This document shows, one piece after another, positions 43,629-53,016 of a stretch of 64,000 nucleotides of DNA. This stretch comes from UBA1494_A sp963973975. GTDB lineage: Bacteria; Bacteroidota; Bacteroidia; Flavobacteriales_E; Vicingaceae. Both the position numbers and the translations under genes were made by a program. The notes under the pieces are model-generated. The model was not told the origin of the DNA and searched no databases. It saw nothing but the letters and a program-made list of their open reading frames with translations. The stretch covers positions 102,276 through 166,275 of the forward strand of contig CAXBCF010000003.1 of NCBI GenBank assembly GCA_963973975.1, read 5' to 3'. Positions within the stretch are counted from its first letter, which is position 1. The number at the start of each line of letters is the position of its first letter.

Positions 43629-45806
43629 ATGAATCGTATTGTTGGAATTGAATTAAGTCACCGATTAGCACCCATAGCCGTTAGAGAAAAGTTGGCGTTC
43701 AATAAGGCGCAAACAACTCAAGCACTTAAAGCGCTCAAAAGTTCCTACCAAGAGGTCTTTATTATTTCAACCTGCAATCGTTTGTCGCTTTACGCTTTTG
43801 GAGATAATTACTTTGAATTAGAAAAATACTTACAACAATTTGGCGATTATAGCCAATACTTAAGTGTTTTACCAGACACTCAAATTGCCATTCAAAACTT
43901 ATTTTCTACCGCTGCTGGTTTGGAGTCTCAAGCAATTGGAGAACATCAAATTGTGGGACAAATTCGAGAAGCCTTGGATTTGGCTCGAAAAGAGAAAACC
44001 ATTGGACCTATGTTAGATGAATTTATTCGTCAAGCAGTCCATGTTGGCAAGCGCGCTCGCTTAGAAACCAACATTGGAAAGCATTCGGCTTCTTTAGCAA
44101 CGGTTGGTTTCGAACTGATTCAACACCACGGTTACGATTTATCTCAGAGTGCTTTGTTGGTTGTGGGAACAGGAAACATGGCTAACCTAGTTAATACTGT
44201 TTTAGACAGAACTACTGTAAAGGAATTATTTATTGCCAGCCATGACCGTGCTAGGGCAAAAAAAATGGCAGCAGAGTGGGGTGGAACCGCAGTTCATGCA
44301 TCTGAACTACATCATTTATTGTCAAAAGTTGACATTATAATAGGTGGAACCCAAGGTGAAATTAATTTGTTGAGTGAAAAAGAAGTTGCCAACAGCCGTT
44401 GTACGAGAGCTCAATTTGCTTTAGATGCCGACCGACCAAAACTATTAATTGATTTTGGATTACCAAGAAACTTCAATCCTGCTTTAAAGGACTTTGAAAA
44501 TGTAACACTCTATGACCTCGACGATATCAAAGAAATGACTTTCGAAGGCTTGATGAAACGGCAAGATGAAATTCCTCAAGTGAAAAAAATACTTGGCGAA
44601 GAAGAAAAGAAATTCATGCAGTGGTTCTATCATCGAAAAGCAGCGCCAGTTTTAGAGGCATATTGGACAAGTTTACAAGATGTTAAAGAGGAAGAATTGA
44701 AATGGCTTTTGCCAAAAATGGGAGAACTTTCTCAAGAACACACTAAGTTGATTGAGCGCTTTGCTCATCGATTAATTCGAAAAGTTTCCAAGAAACCTTT
44801 TGAAGAAGTAACCAATTTTGCTCAAAACTTACACCACACTGATAATCCGATAAATACCGTGAAAAAAGTATTTAACTTAGACAATGTAGACATTTTCGTT
44901 CCTAAAAGAAGACTCATTATTGGAACAAGGGGCAGCAAGTTGGCATTGACCCAAACACATTTCATGATAGAACGACTGAAAGAAAAGGCGCCTCAAAATG
45001 AATATGTTACTAAAGTTATACGTACCAGTGGCGACGATGGAAACATTGATGTAATGGGAGCCTTTACAACTGCAATTCAACGAGCATTACAGTCTGGAGA
45101 GGTAGATATTGCTGTTCACAGCTACAAGGATTTGCCGATAGAACAAGTACCCGATTTGACCATTGCAGCAATTTCAGAACGAGAAGATGTTCGAGACGTA
45201 GTTATTTCAAAAAATGGTCAGAAATTAGAAGACCTTCCAGATGGAGCAATTGTAGGAACAGGAAGTTTAAGAAGAGAAATCCAAATCAAGCAAAAACATT
45301 CGCACCTTGAAGTGAAATTTATTCAGGGAAACCTTGATGGAAGAATAAAGAAAATGATGGAAGGTGATTATGACGCCATAATTTTAGCAGCTGCCGGTTT
45401 AAAACGATTGGGAATGATTGGAAAAGCTACTGAAATATTAACTGAAGATGAAATGATTCCAGCTGTTTGTCAAGGTGCTCTGGCTTTAGAAGTTCGAAAA
45501 ACAGATAAAGAAGCAGCGAGAATTGTAGCGCAAGTCAATCATCTTGATACTGAAATCTCAACGCAAGCTGAGCGTATTTTTCTAACTGCTTTGGGTGGAG
45601 GTTGTAATTATCCCATTGCATCTTATGCTAAGGTTGAGGGAGAAGCCATTTTAATAAAAGGCTTGTATGCTTCTGCTGATGGCAAAATTGTTGAAACAGG
45701 AGAAATAGAAGGGCATAAACGATTGTCTACTCAATTAGCAAAACAATTGGCTCAAGATTTAAATGAAAGGGTACTCAGTAGGTTGAGAAAAGAAAAGGTG
45801 AACTAA
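43629..45806 (+). CDS. hemA-hemC: HemA-HemC fusion: glutamyl-tRNA reductase / hydroxymethylbilane synthase
   Basis: One 725-residue frame carries two haem enzymes. HemA (about 1-415): GIELSHRLAPIAVREKLAF, the catalytic Cys49 in STCNR, GEHQIVGQIREA, the NADPH loop VVGTGNMANL and IDFGLPRNF. HemC (about 428-725): IGTRGSKLAL, HSYKDLP with Lys500-Asp501, TGSLRRE, GNLDGR and the dipyrromethane-attaching Cys659 in GGGCNYPIA. The two steps are not consecutive: HemA makes glutamate semialdehyde and HemC joins four porphobilinogens. In HemC the usual FTKE motif is FTTA. Both halves keep catalytic residues, so both activities are inferred. It heads the operon with hemD and hemB. Confidence 0.95.
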   Translation: MNRIVGIELSHRLAPIAVREKLAFNKAQTTQALKALKSSYQEVFIISTCNRLSLYAFGDNYFELEKYLQQFGDYSQYLSVLPDTQIAIQNLFSTAAGLESQAIGEHQIVGQIREALDLARKEKTIGPMLDEFIRQAVHVGKRARLETNIGKHSASLATVGFELIQHHGYDLSQSALLVVGTGNMANLVNTVLDRTTVKELFIASHDRARAKKMAAEWGGTAVHASELHHLLSKVDIIIGGTQGEINLLSEKEVANSRCTRAQFALDADRPKLLIDFGLPRNFNPALKDFENVTLYDLDDIKEMTFEGLMKRQDEIPQVKKILGEEEKKFMQWFYHRKAAPVLEAYWTSLQDVKEEELKWLLPKMGELSQEHTKLIERFAHRLIRKVSKKPFEEVTNFAQNLHHTDNPINTVKKVFNLDNVDIFVPKRRLIIGTRGSKLALTQTHFMIERLKEKAPQNEYVTKVIRTSGDDGNIDVMGAFTTAIQRALQSGEVDIAVHSYKDLPIEQVPDLTIAAISEREDVRDVVISKNGQKLEDLPDGAIVGTGSLRREIQIKQKHSHLEVKFIQGNLDGRIKKMMEGDYDAIILAAAGLKRLGMIGKATEILTEDEMIPAVCQGALALEVRKTDKEAARIVAQVNHLDTEISTQAERIFLTALGGGCNYPIASYAKVEGEAILIKGLYASADGKIVETGEIEGHKRLSTQLAKQLAQDLNERVLSRLRKEKVN

Positions 45807-45840
45807 TATTGAGTGAAAAAGTCACTTGTTGAATACTTTC

Positions 45841-46608
45841 ATGGAAAAAAATAAGCCCAAAGTAATTATCACCAGAGCAGAAAATCAAACTGCTTCTTTC
45901 AGCAACGAACTCGAAAGAGCAGGTTTTGAGCCCATTTTATTACCAATGATTCAAACCGTTTTAAGTGCTGATTTAAAACCATTGCACCTTGCTTTGGATC
46001 AATTAGAACAATTTGATTGGTTTGTTTTTACTAGTGAAAATGCTGTTCGTTTTTTCTTTCAAGCTGCCGATGAGTATGGAACAAAATTCTACTTTTATCC
46101 AGATTTGAAAATTGCAACAGTTGGAGAAAAAACAAAACTGAAATTAGAGCAATTGGGCTATAGAACCAATTTTGTTCCTATAAAATACACTGCCGAAGTT
46201 TTGGCTGCTAACATGGATGATTTAAACGGAAAAAACGTTTTAATTCCTAGATCTTCTAGTGCAGACAATGAATATGTTCGTATCATGGAGAATCGTGGAG
46301 CCAGGGTTTTATCAATTGATTTATACCACACTATCTCAGTTAACTATTCAGTGGAAAAGCTTCAAGCAGTTTTTTCAAAAGAGATAGATTACCTTACATT
46401 TGCCAGTCCTTCTGCAGTGGAAGCCTTTCACAGAAATATTGAAAAGCACCCAGTAGATTTGGAATCCATTAAAATCTGTTGCATTGGGCCAAGCACAGCT
46501 AAAAAAGCTGAAAACTTGGGTTACAATGTGGATTTTATTGCAAATCCTCATACTGCTGAAGGAATGGTTGATGAATTAAAAAAAGCCAATACCTATGTTC
46601 AGACCTAG
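45841..46608 (+). CDS. hemD: Uroporphyrinogen-III synthase
   Basis: HemD closes hydroxymethylbilane with inversion of ring D. The protein has the divergent HemD pattern: KVIITRAENQTASFSNELER near the start, FDWFVFTSENAVRFFF, KIATVGEKTKLKLEQLGY and YLTFASPSAVEAF, CCIGPSTAKKAENLGYNV, then the final helix TAEGMVDELKK. I chose the ATG at 45841; an in-frame TTG at 45826 would add five residues. The end overlaps hemB by 14 bases. Confidence 0.93.
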   Translation: MEKNKPKVIITRAENQTASFSNELERAGFEPILLPMIQTVLSADLKPLHLALDQLEQFDWFVFTSENAVRFFFQAADEYGTKFYFYPDLKIATVGEKTKLKLEQLGYRTNFVPIKYTAEVLAANMDDLNGKNVLIPRSSSADNEYVRIMENRGARVLSIDLYHTISVNYSVEKLQAVFSKEIDYLTFASPSAVEAFHRNIEKHPVDLESIKICCIGPSTAKKAENLGYNVDFIANPHTAEGMVDELKKANTYVQT

Positions 46609-47551
46609 AAGATTGAGAAAAAACGCTGTCATTCGAGCAATGGTTCGTGAAAACCATTTGTCTGTAAATGATTTTATCTATCCTTTGTTTATTGAAGAAG
46701 GGGAGAACATACACACAGAGATTTCCAGCATGCCTGGAATTTTTCGATTTTCAATCGATCAACTAGATGCTGAGTTGAGAGAATTAAAGGATTTGGGCAT
46801 TCCCTCTTTGATGCTTTTTGGAGTACCTAAAAAGAAAGATGCCATTGGTTCTTCATCATGGAACGAACAGGGAATTGTTCAGCAAGCCATGCGGTATATT
46901 AAAGCTAATTATCCTAATTTTTACTTGGTTGCAGATGTTTGTTTTTGTGAATACACTGATCACGGTCACTGCGGTGTTATTCATGAAAATGATGTACATA
47001 ACGATAAGACCTTAATTAATCTTGGAAAACAAGCAATTTCAATGACTCAAGCAGGTGCAGATTTAATTGCGCCTTCTGGTATGATGGATGGAATGGTAGG
47101 GGCAATTCGAGCAGCACTAGATGAAAATAATTATGAAAATACGCCCATCATGTCGTATGCTGTTAAATACGCTTCTGCATTTTATGGCCCATTTAGAGAT
47201 GCGGCTGGTTCGACTCCTTCATTTGGTGATCGAAAAACCTATCAAATGGATCCTGCCAATCGAACAGAAGCAATGAAAGAGGCAAAATTGGACATTGAGG
47301 AAGGTGCTGATCTTTTGATGGTAAAACCCGCTTTGTCATACTTAGATATTATTCGAGATTTGAGAGAGGCTTGTGACTTACCAATGGCAGCTTACAATGT
47401 TAGTGGGGAATATGCCATGCTAAAAGCTGCTGCAGCTAAAGGTTGGATTGATGGTGAAAAGGTAATGCTAGAAAAATTGATTTCCATGAAACGAGCCGGA
47501 GCTTCTATTATCTTGACTTATCATGCAAAAGAAGCTGCAAGATTATTGTAG
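46595..47551 (+). CDS. hemB: Porphobilinogen synthase (delta-aminolevulinate dehydratase)
   Basis: HemB condenses two 5-aminolevulinates to porphobilinogen. The zinc-type cysteine cluster DVCFCEYTDHGHC, the two Schiff-base lysines in SYAVKYASAFYGPFRDAAGS and VKPALSYLDI, and APSGMMDGMVGAIR are present. The 318-residue length is normal. The start overlaps hemD by 14 bases, so the three genes are coupled and cover HemA, C, D and B. Confidence 0.97.
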   Translation: MFRPRRLRKNAVIRAMVRENHLSVNDFIYPLFIEEGENIHTEISSMPGIFRFSIDQLDAELRELKDLGIPSLMLFGVPKKKDAIGSSSWNEQGIVQQAMRYIKANYPNFYLVADVCFCEYTDHGHCGVIHENDVHNDKTLINLGKQAISMTQAGADLIAPSGMMDGMVGAIRAALDENNYENTPIMSYAVKYASAFYGPFRDAAGSTPSFGDRKTYQMDPANRTEAMKEAKLDIEEGADLLMVKPALSYLDIIRDLREACDLPMAAYNVSGEYAMLKAAAAKGWIDGEKVMLEKLISMKRAGASIILTYHAKEAARLL

Positions 47552-47552
47552 T

Positions 47553-48434
47553 TTATGGTTGCTCCTTTATAATTTTTATTGGAATGGCTTTATCTTCCTG
47601 ATAAATTTTTAATTCTAAAATATCTGAGGGCATTTCAAAATTATGCTCCATGAGTTCAGCAATTACTAAGCGCATAACTTCAGAACGTAAAATGACAGTT
47701 GAGCCGATAAAATCTTTAGAATTGACCCAAAAGTGGGTTTTTAAATTAATGGTACTAGTTGCAAACTCACTAACAGTAACAAAGGGCTTAAGATTTTTAA
47801 TCTGAACAACGCCTTTTACACTTGAAAGAACTTCATAAATCACTTTGACTACTTGAGGAATGGCTTCACTGTAGCCTATACCAATTTTGAAATCATGCAT
47901 TAGCAATCCATCCTGAGTATAGTTTACCAAAGGATTTTTGATCATGTTGGAGTTAGGAATATAGATGTCTCTTCCATCAAAGGTTCTTAGATGTGTGTTT
48001 CGAAGGTTTAAATTTTTCACAGTTCCGTTATAGCCATTTATTTCAATAACATCTCCAATATTAAATGGTCTACTGAATGCCATCATAATTCCCGAAAGCA
48101 GATTTTCGCCAATATCTTTAAAAGCAAATCCGAGAATAATTGCTGTAACACCTGCTCCAGCAAGCAACCCTGTCACTGCTTTTCCCAATCCAATTTGAGT
48201 AAGGAATAGACTAAATCCGATGACAATAAAGAACCAATAAATAAGATTTCCCAAAAAATTAATAAGTAATTGGTCGTGAACTCTTTTTGTAAATCTTTTA
48301 AGGAACAGTTTTTTAAAGAGCCTACCTGTCAAGAACAATATAAAAAATAAAACCAGACCAATTAGTATTATTGGCAACTGAGAAAGAAAATTTTCCCCAT
48401 AGGCACTAAACTGAGATTTTAATTGTTGAATCAT
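47553..48434 (-). CDS. MscS-type mechanosensitive channel
   Basis: Three TM helices (about 20-115) and a cytoplasmic beta domain follow the MscS plan. The pore helix and following turn contain GLLAGAGVTAIILGFAFKDI and ENLLSGIMMAFSRPFNIGD, then VIEINGYNGTVKNLNLRNTH and IPNSNM. The 293-residue length matches E. coli MscS. It opens to release solutes under hypo-osmotic shock. The gene is convergent with hemB with only one base between stop codons. Confidence 0.94.
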   Translation of the reverse strand: MIQQLKSQFSAYGENFLSQLPIILIGLVLFFILFLTGRLFKKLFLKRFTKRVHDQLLINFLGNLIYWFFIVIGFSLFLTQIGLGKAVTGLLAGAGVTAIILGFAFKDIGENLLSGIMMAFSRPFNIGDVIEINGYNGTVKNLNLRNTHLRTFDGRDIYIPNSNMIKNPLVNYTQDGLLMHDFKIGIGYSEAIPQVVKVIYEVLSSVKGVVQIKNLKPFVTVSEFATSTINLKTHFWVNSKDFIGSTVILRSEVMRLVIAELMEHNFEMPSDILELKIYQEDKAIPIKIIKEQP

Positions 48435-48537
48435 TGGCTAAAGTTACAAAATGTTGAGGATTGGTGTTTGAATGTTAATTTAGGCTTATTCAACATTTTG
48501 TTAATTTTATTATTCAACATTTCATTATATAAAATTT

Positions 48538-51057
48538 ATGATATTTCTTCGAATTCTTACTTTTATCTTTATCTTGTTATCTATAAATCAAGTGTTTTCG
48601 CAAAATAATTGGCAGCATTTTACAAGTGCAGATGGCTTAGTAGCTAATTCGATAAATAAAGTGTTGATTCAAGATGCTTCGAATATTTGGTTAGCAACTG
48701 ACTCTGGCTTGTCACATTTTGATGGAACTAATTTTACAAATTATACAATATTTAATTCTGCGCTTAATAATCAAAATATAAAAGATATAGAATATGTGCA
48801 AAACACTTTGTGGGTATTGACAGATTTTGGGATCGCATCATATAATGGAACAAATTTTACAGTGTTTTCTACGGTGAATGGATTGCTTACAAACAACATC
48901 ACAGATATTGCCTCTACCTCAAATGGCGATTTGTGGATAGCTTCACTCAATGGGGTGTCTAAATATGATGGAACACAGTTTACACATTATTCTAGTAAAG
49001 TTGCTCGGGCCATTGAGAGTGATACTAATGACATGGTATATATTTTAACTCGAACGGCGGTTATTGATGCCGCACCTATTACCATATATGAAGTTTTTGA
49101 TGGCAATAATTGGTCTTCACCACCTACCGGAAGATTTTCTGGGAACTATCAGGTTAAATTTTTTAAATCTCGAAACGGAAAAATTTTCTTTGCTGGAAGA
49201 AATCAAGCTCGAATAGCAGAACTGACTTATCCTTTTAATTTAAATGAAATCAATTTCACTAATTTCTATGCCAACGGAATAAGCAATCCCAATATGGTTG
49301 TTGAAAAAGACAATCAAATATGGATTTCTGATTCTCAAGATGATTTTGTTATTGGAGCGCTTAAAGATACCATACTCAACCCAGTAATTTTTAAAATCAC
49401 CGGTAAAAGAAATGTTTTGGCAAGTGATATGGATTCTAATGACGGGATTGCGATAATTGGAAGCGATAACGGATTTTATATGGCATCTTCACTCATCAGT
49501 CCTTCTAATCATGAGGAAACCATGGATGTTAATCAGATTCGAACCCGCGTAAATGATACGGAACCCTTATTTAGTAGCAACCCTAATGCTACACTTAATT
49601 TTGAGTTTCCAAAAAATTCGGGAAAACATGGAGTTTTTTCTGCCAATGTAATCGTTGCTGCAAAATTACAGGGCACCAATAATGTGCTGGTCAATCCGGT
49701 AAACATGTATATGCGTGAGCGAAATCCAGGACCTATGAGCAATGCTTCTGCTCTTGGGAAAAGTTATATCGTTAAAGTCAGTAGGCAAGAGATTGATTTT
49801 CATCGAGCAAATTTCAACCAATCGAATTACATCTTACCACTTGGCATTAAAAATTGGCCTGCCAACGCAGATTCAAGCGCAGGTATGGCAGTAGATTTAG
49901 CGCCTTTTATCGATAGAAATAGAAACGATTGTTATGATCCTGAAAATGGAGATTATCCTTACATTCAAGGGGATGAAGCAATATATTGGATCAATCACCC
50001 TGTTAATCCCCTAATGCCTTTTGAGTTTCATTGGATGCTATATGGATTTAATAGTCAGAATGATACCGATATAAACCAAACTTTATTTTTGCAATACAAA
50101 ATAATTAATCGAAGCAGTTTGACCTATGATAGCGTGAAAGTAGGCTTTTTTATGGATGGTGACATAGGAAATCCAATGGATGATTATGTGGGTTCTGATA
50201 GTACTAACCATATTTTATATTTCTATAACGGTGATTTATTGGATGAAAATACAAGCGGTGGAGTTAATGGGTATCTTTCAAACCCTCCGGCTTTGGGCAT
50301 TAAATTTTTAACGGATACGATGGAAAATGCTATGACTATGGGTCATACAAACATTGTTGGTACCGGCATACCTTTAAACGAAAGTCAATGGTGGGACATT
50401 CTTAGAAATCGATGGCATGGTGGCTTTCCTTTAAAATATGGGGGCAACGGTTTTGCTTTTCTTGGCGTAACCAATGTGAACACCACACATATCTTCTCAG
50501 GCAGACCATTTCCTCAAGCAGGATGGATTGAAGCCAATGCTAGTTTTAATCAAGTACCGAACTTGCCGGGAGATCGTGTTGGAGTAGCTACTATACCTTT
50601 TTTCTCTTTGTCAGCTTTTGAAAGTAAGACAATAGAATTTGCAGTAGGCTATGATCAGCTTCCTCTTATTACAAGTAGCATTGGTCAGAGTGTTCCGGGA
50701 ATGATACGAGTATTAAATCATGCCAAAGCAGTTTGGGATACATTACCTCGTTTTACTCCAAATTATAGCTATGCATGTTTCAATATTCCAGTATCTCTAG
50801 ATAAGCAACAAATTGAAAACAAAACTTTAAAAATATTTCCTAACCCTTCTTCAGGACAAGTTTTTATAAAATCAGATAATGCAATCCAAGCATTAGAAGT
50901 TTATAACATGGATGGGCAATTGCTTCGTTCAGCAATCATGCAAAATCAATTGAATTTTAGCCTAGATTTTTCAGATTTAAACAATGGACTTTACCTCATT
51001 CGTTTGCAAGATGCTGAAAACAAATGGCAAATGAGAAAGGTAATGATGGTAAAATGA
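48538..51057 (+). CDS. Secreted propeller protein with T9SS type A tail
   Basis: A signal peptide (MIFLRILTFIFILLSINQVF, then SQ) is followed by two-component-regulator-type propeller units (VLIQDASNIWLATDSGLSHF, SNGDLWIASLNGVSKYDG) over about residues 30-320. A long unassigned domain (about 330-760) with VSRQEIDFHRANFN and DNDDY/PENGDYPYIQGDEA-like Asp-rich sequence follows. The C-terminus (about 765-839) is a type A T9SS sorting domain with KIFPNPSSGQVFI and LNNGLYLIRLQ, ending KVMMVK. A near-copy of the last 65 codons is found downstream of the next gene (52754-52949). Confidence 0.85.
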   Translation: MIFLRILTFIFILLSINQVFSQNNWQHFTSADGLVANSINKVLIQDASNIWLATDSGLSHFDGTNFTNYTIFNSALNNQNIKDIEYVQNTLWVLTDFGIASYNGTNFTVFSTVNGLLTNNITDIASTSNGDLWIASLNGVSKYDGTQFTHYSSKVARAIESDTNDMVYILTRTAVIDAAPITIYEVFDGNNWSSPPTGRFSGNYQVKFFKSRNGKIFFAGRNQARIAELTYPFNLNEINFTNFYANGISNPNMVVEKDNQIWISDSQDDFVIGALKDTILNPVIFKITGKRNVLASDMDSNDGIAIIGSDNGFYMASSLISPSNHEETMDVNQIRTRVNDTEPLFSSNPNATLNFEFPKNSGKHGVFSANVIVAAKLQGTNNVLVNPVNMYMRERNPGPMSNASALGKSYIVKVSRQEIDFHRANFNQSNYILPLGIKNWPANADSSAGMAVDLAPFIDRNRNDCYDPENGDYPYIQGDEAIYWINHPVNPLMPFEFHWMLYGFNSQNDTDINQTLFLQYKIINRSSLTYDSVKVGFFMDGDIGNPMDDYVGSDSTNHILYFYNGDLLDENTSGGVNGYLSNPPALGIKFLTDTMENAMTMGHTNIVGTGIPLNESQWWDILRNRWHGGFPLKYGGNGFAFLGVTNVNTTHIFSGRPFPQAGWIEANASFNQVPNLPGDRVGVATIPFFSLSAFESKTIEFAVGYDQLPLITSSIGQSVPGMIRVLNHAKAVWDTLPRFTPNYSYACFNIPVSLDKQQIENKTLKIFPNPSSGQVFIKSDNAIQALEVYNMDGQLLRSAIMQNQLNFSLDFSDLNNGLYLIRLQDAENKWQMRKVMMVK

Positions 51058-51395
51058 TTTTACACATGATTTAAGCAAGTGCATTCAGCGATTTATTTTT
51101 AAAGGTTTAACTATCTTTTTTTGTCTATTACAAATAAACAAGCAAGGTTTTTTCAATATACTGTCAATCAATTATCGAAACCAATTGCTATTTGCAACTG
51201 CAAAAAATGTGGACTTATCTTAATAAATTAAGTGAATTCTTTTTATTGTAGCTTATGTATTTATAAAGTAATTTGCACTTATAAAAAGATTAGTTTTTTT
51301 AATGATAATTTATTACAATCCAACTATTTCCGCTCTCAAGGTTACCTAATTGTCGAGAAACTTTTTTGATATGAATCAGAATAACACATTTTAAA
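51058..51395. other. Intergenic region without a recognised feature
   Basis: The 338 bases between the T9SS gene and the NADH dehydrogenase gene contain AT-rich DNA, presumably holding the promoter of the latter, but no ORF, hairpin or TAnnTTTG element stands out. Confidence 0.5.
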
Positions 51396-52721
51396 ATGCA
51401 AGAAAACAATTCGTTTAGAATACCGAGTTCAGAATATCCAAGAATAGTTATTGTAGGAGGTGGGTTTGCAGGTGTTCAAATGGCCAAAAAATTCGCCAAT
51501 AAAAAGGTACAAGTTGTTTTATTTGACAGACATAACTACCATACATTTCAGCCTTTGCTTTATCAGGTAGCAACTGCGGGTCTCGAACCTGATGCAATTG
51601 CAGGGCCGCTCAGAAAATTGCTTGAGAATTCTAAAAACATATTTTTTAGAATGGCAACCGTTACATTGGTTGATCAAGAACAAAATGCTGTATTAACTGA
51701 TAAGGGAACTTTAGAATACGATTATTTAATAATTGCTTGTGGCTCTAAAACCAACTTCTTTGGTAATTCTGATAAATTTCAGAAAGCTTTTCCACTCAAA
51801 CAAATTCCACAAGCACTTGATTTAAGGAGTCATATTTTACAAAACTTTGAACAAGCTGTTCTCACTTCAGATTCAGAAAAGGTTAAAAGGCTTTTAAATA
51901 TTGTAATTGTGGGAGGTGGGCCTACAGGTGTTGAAGTGGCAGGAGCTCTCGGAGAACTAAAGAAACATGTTTTACCCAACGATTACCCCGATTTAGATTT
52001 AGATAAAATGAATATTTATCTTGTAGAGGGGATGTCTGGTTTATTGGGAGGAATGTCTGATTTTGCCAACCAAAGAGCTCAGAAATACTTGAAAAAATTT
52101 GATGTACACGTAATGCTCAATACCTTGGTAAAAAGTTTTGATGGCAACCAAGTTGTTTTTAATAATGATGAAACTCTGGAAACTACAACTCTGGTTTGGG
52201 CAGCTGGAGTTATGGGTAACATTATAAATGGATTGCCTGATGAAAGTGTATTCAAAAGCAGGTACAAGGTTGATGAATTCAATAAAATTTTAAATACTGA
52301 TAATATTTATGCTGTAGGAGATATCGCTTACATGGAAGAAAAGGATTTTCCAAAAGGGCACCCCATGTTGGCTCCTGTTGCCATGCAACAAGGTGAAAAT
52401 TTAGCTAAAAACTTATTGAGTTTAGTTAATAATCCTGATAAAGCATTGAAGCCTTTTAAGTACTTCGATAAGGGAAGTATGGCTACAATTGGAAGAAATA
52501 AAGCAGTTGTAGATTTACCGAATAACCTGCATTTCGGTGGTTTCTTTGCTTGGTTTGTTTGGATGTTTGTTCATCTAGTTTCGATAATTGGCTTTCGCAG
52601 TAAATTAGTTGTACTCACCAATTGGATTTGGAACTATTTCACATATGATCGAGGAACACGGTTAATAATTAGACCTTTTTTGCCTTTACAAAAAATACAA
52701 ACAGAAAAAGATAAAAGCTAG
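51396..52721 (+). CDS. Type II NADH dehydrogenase-like FAD oxidoreductase
   Basis: The N-terminal FAD fold has VIVGGGFAGVQMAKKFANKK and the YHTFQPLLYQVATAGLEPDA stretch. The second dinucleotide fold is NIVIVGGGPTGVEVAGALGE. YAVGDIAYME, PMLAPVAMQQG and the C-terminal hydrophobic segment FFAWFVWMFVHLVSIIGFRS follow. This is the NDH-2 plan: a monotopic inner-membrane enzyme that passes electrons from NADH to quinone without pumping protons. The 441-residue length is normal. It is followed by the duplicated T9SS tail. Confidence 0.93.
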   Translation: MQENNSFRIPSSEYPRIVIVGGGFAGVQMAKKFANKKVQVVLFDRHNYHTFQPLLYQVATAGLEPDAIAGPLRKLLENSKNIFFRMATVTLVDQEQNAVLTDKGTLEYDYLIIACGSKTNFFGNSDKFQKAFPLKQIPQALDLRSHILQNFEQAVLTSDSEKVKRLLNIVIVGGGPTGVEVAGALGELKKHVLPNDYPDLDLDKMNIYLVEGMSGLLGGMSDFANQRAQKYLKKFDVHVMLNTLVKSFDGNQVVFNNDETLETTTLVWAAGVMGNIINGLPDESVFKSRYKVDEFNKILNTDNIYAVGDIAYMEEKDFPKGHPMLAPVAMQQGENLAKNLLSLVNNPDKALKPFKYFDKGSMATIGRNKAVVDLPNNLHFGGFFAWFVWMFVHLVSIIGFRSKLVVLTNWIWNYFTYDRGTRLIIRPFLPLQKIQTEKDKS

Positions 52722-52733
52722 TAAAATGATTGG

Positions 52734-52949
52734 TTGTTCGTCTGGGTAGCAAATTTTATAAAATCAAATAATGCAATTCAAGCACTTGAAGTTTATAACA
52801 TGAACGGACAATTATTACGTTCTGAAACCATGCAAAATCAATTGAATTTTAGCCTAGATTTTTCAGATTTAAACAATGGACTATATTTTATTCGTTTGCA
52901 AGATGTAGATAACAAATGGCAAATGAGAAAGGTGATGATGGTAAAGTAA
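52734..52949 (+). pseudogene. Orphan T9SS type A sorting domain, duplicate of the 48538 gene tail
   Basis: The 71-codon frame has no signal peptide and begins 12 bases after the NADH dehydrogenase stop. From 52754 its DNA aligns without gaps to 50862-51057: about 23 differences in 196 bases, with an identical run of more than 50. The protein keeps ALEVYNMNGQLLRSETMQNQ and ends KVMMVK, but the rest of the cargo gene is missing. I read it as a remnant of a lost paralogue. It could also be a donor for gene conversion. The differing synonymous and amino-acid sites suggest it is not brand new. Confidence 0.8.
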
Positions 52950-52976
52950 TTAGATTTGATCTGATTTAAATTTTTT

Positions 52977-53010
52977 AAAGCAGTTGCCAATTGGCAACTG
53001 CTTTTTTTTG
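52977..53010 (+). terminator. Bidirectional terminator
   Basis: The perfect 22-base palindrome GCAGTTGCC-AATT-GGCAACTGC (52980-53001) is followed by eight T on the plus strand and by TTT on the minus strand. It lies between the orphan tail and the convergent arsS-like gene, and can end transcription from both sides. Confidence 0.9.
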
Positions 53011-53016
53011 AAATAC

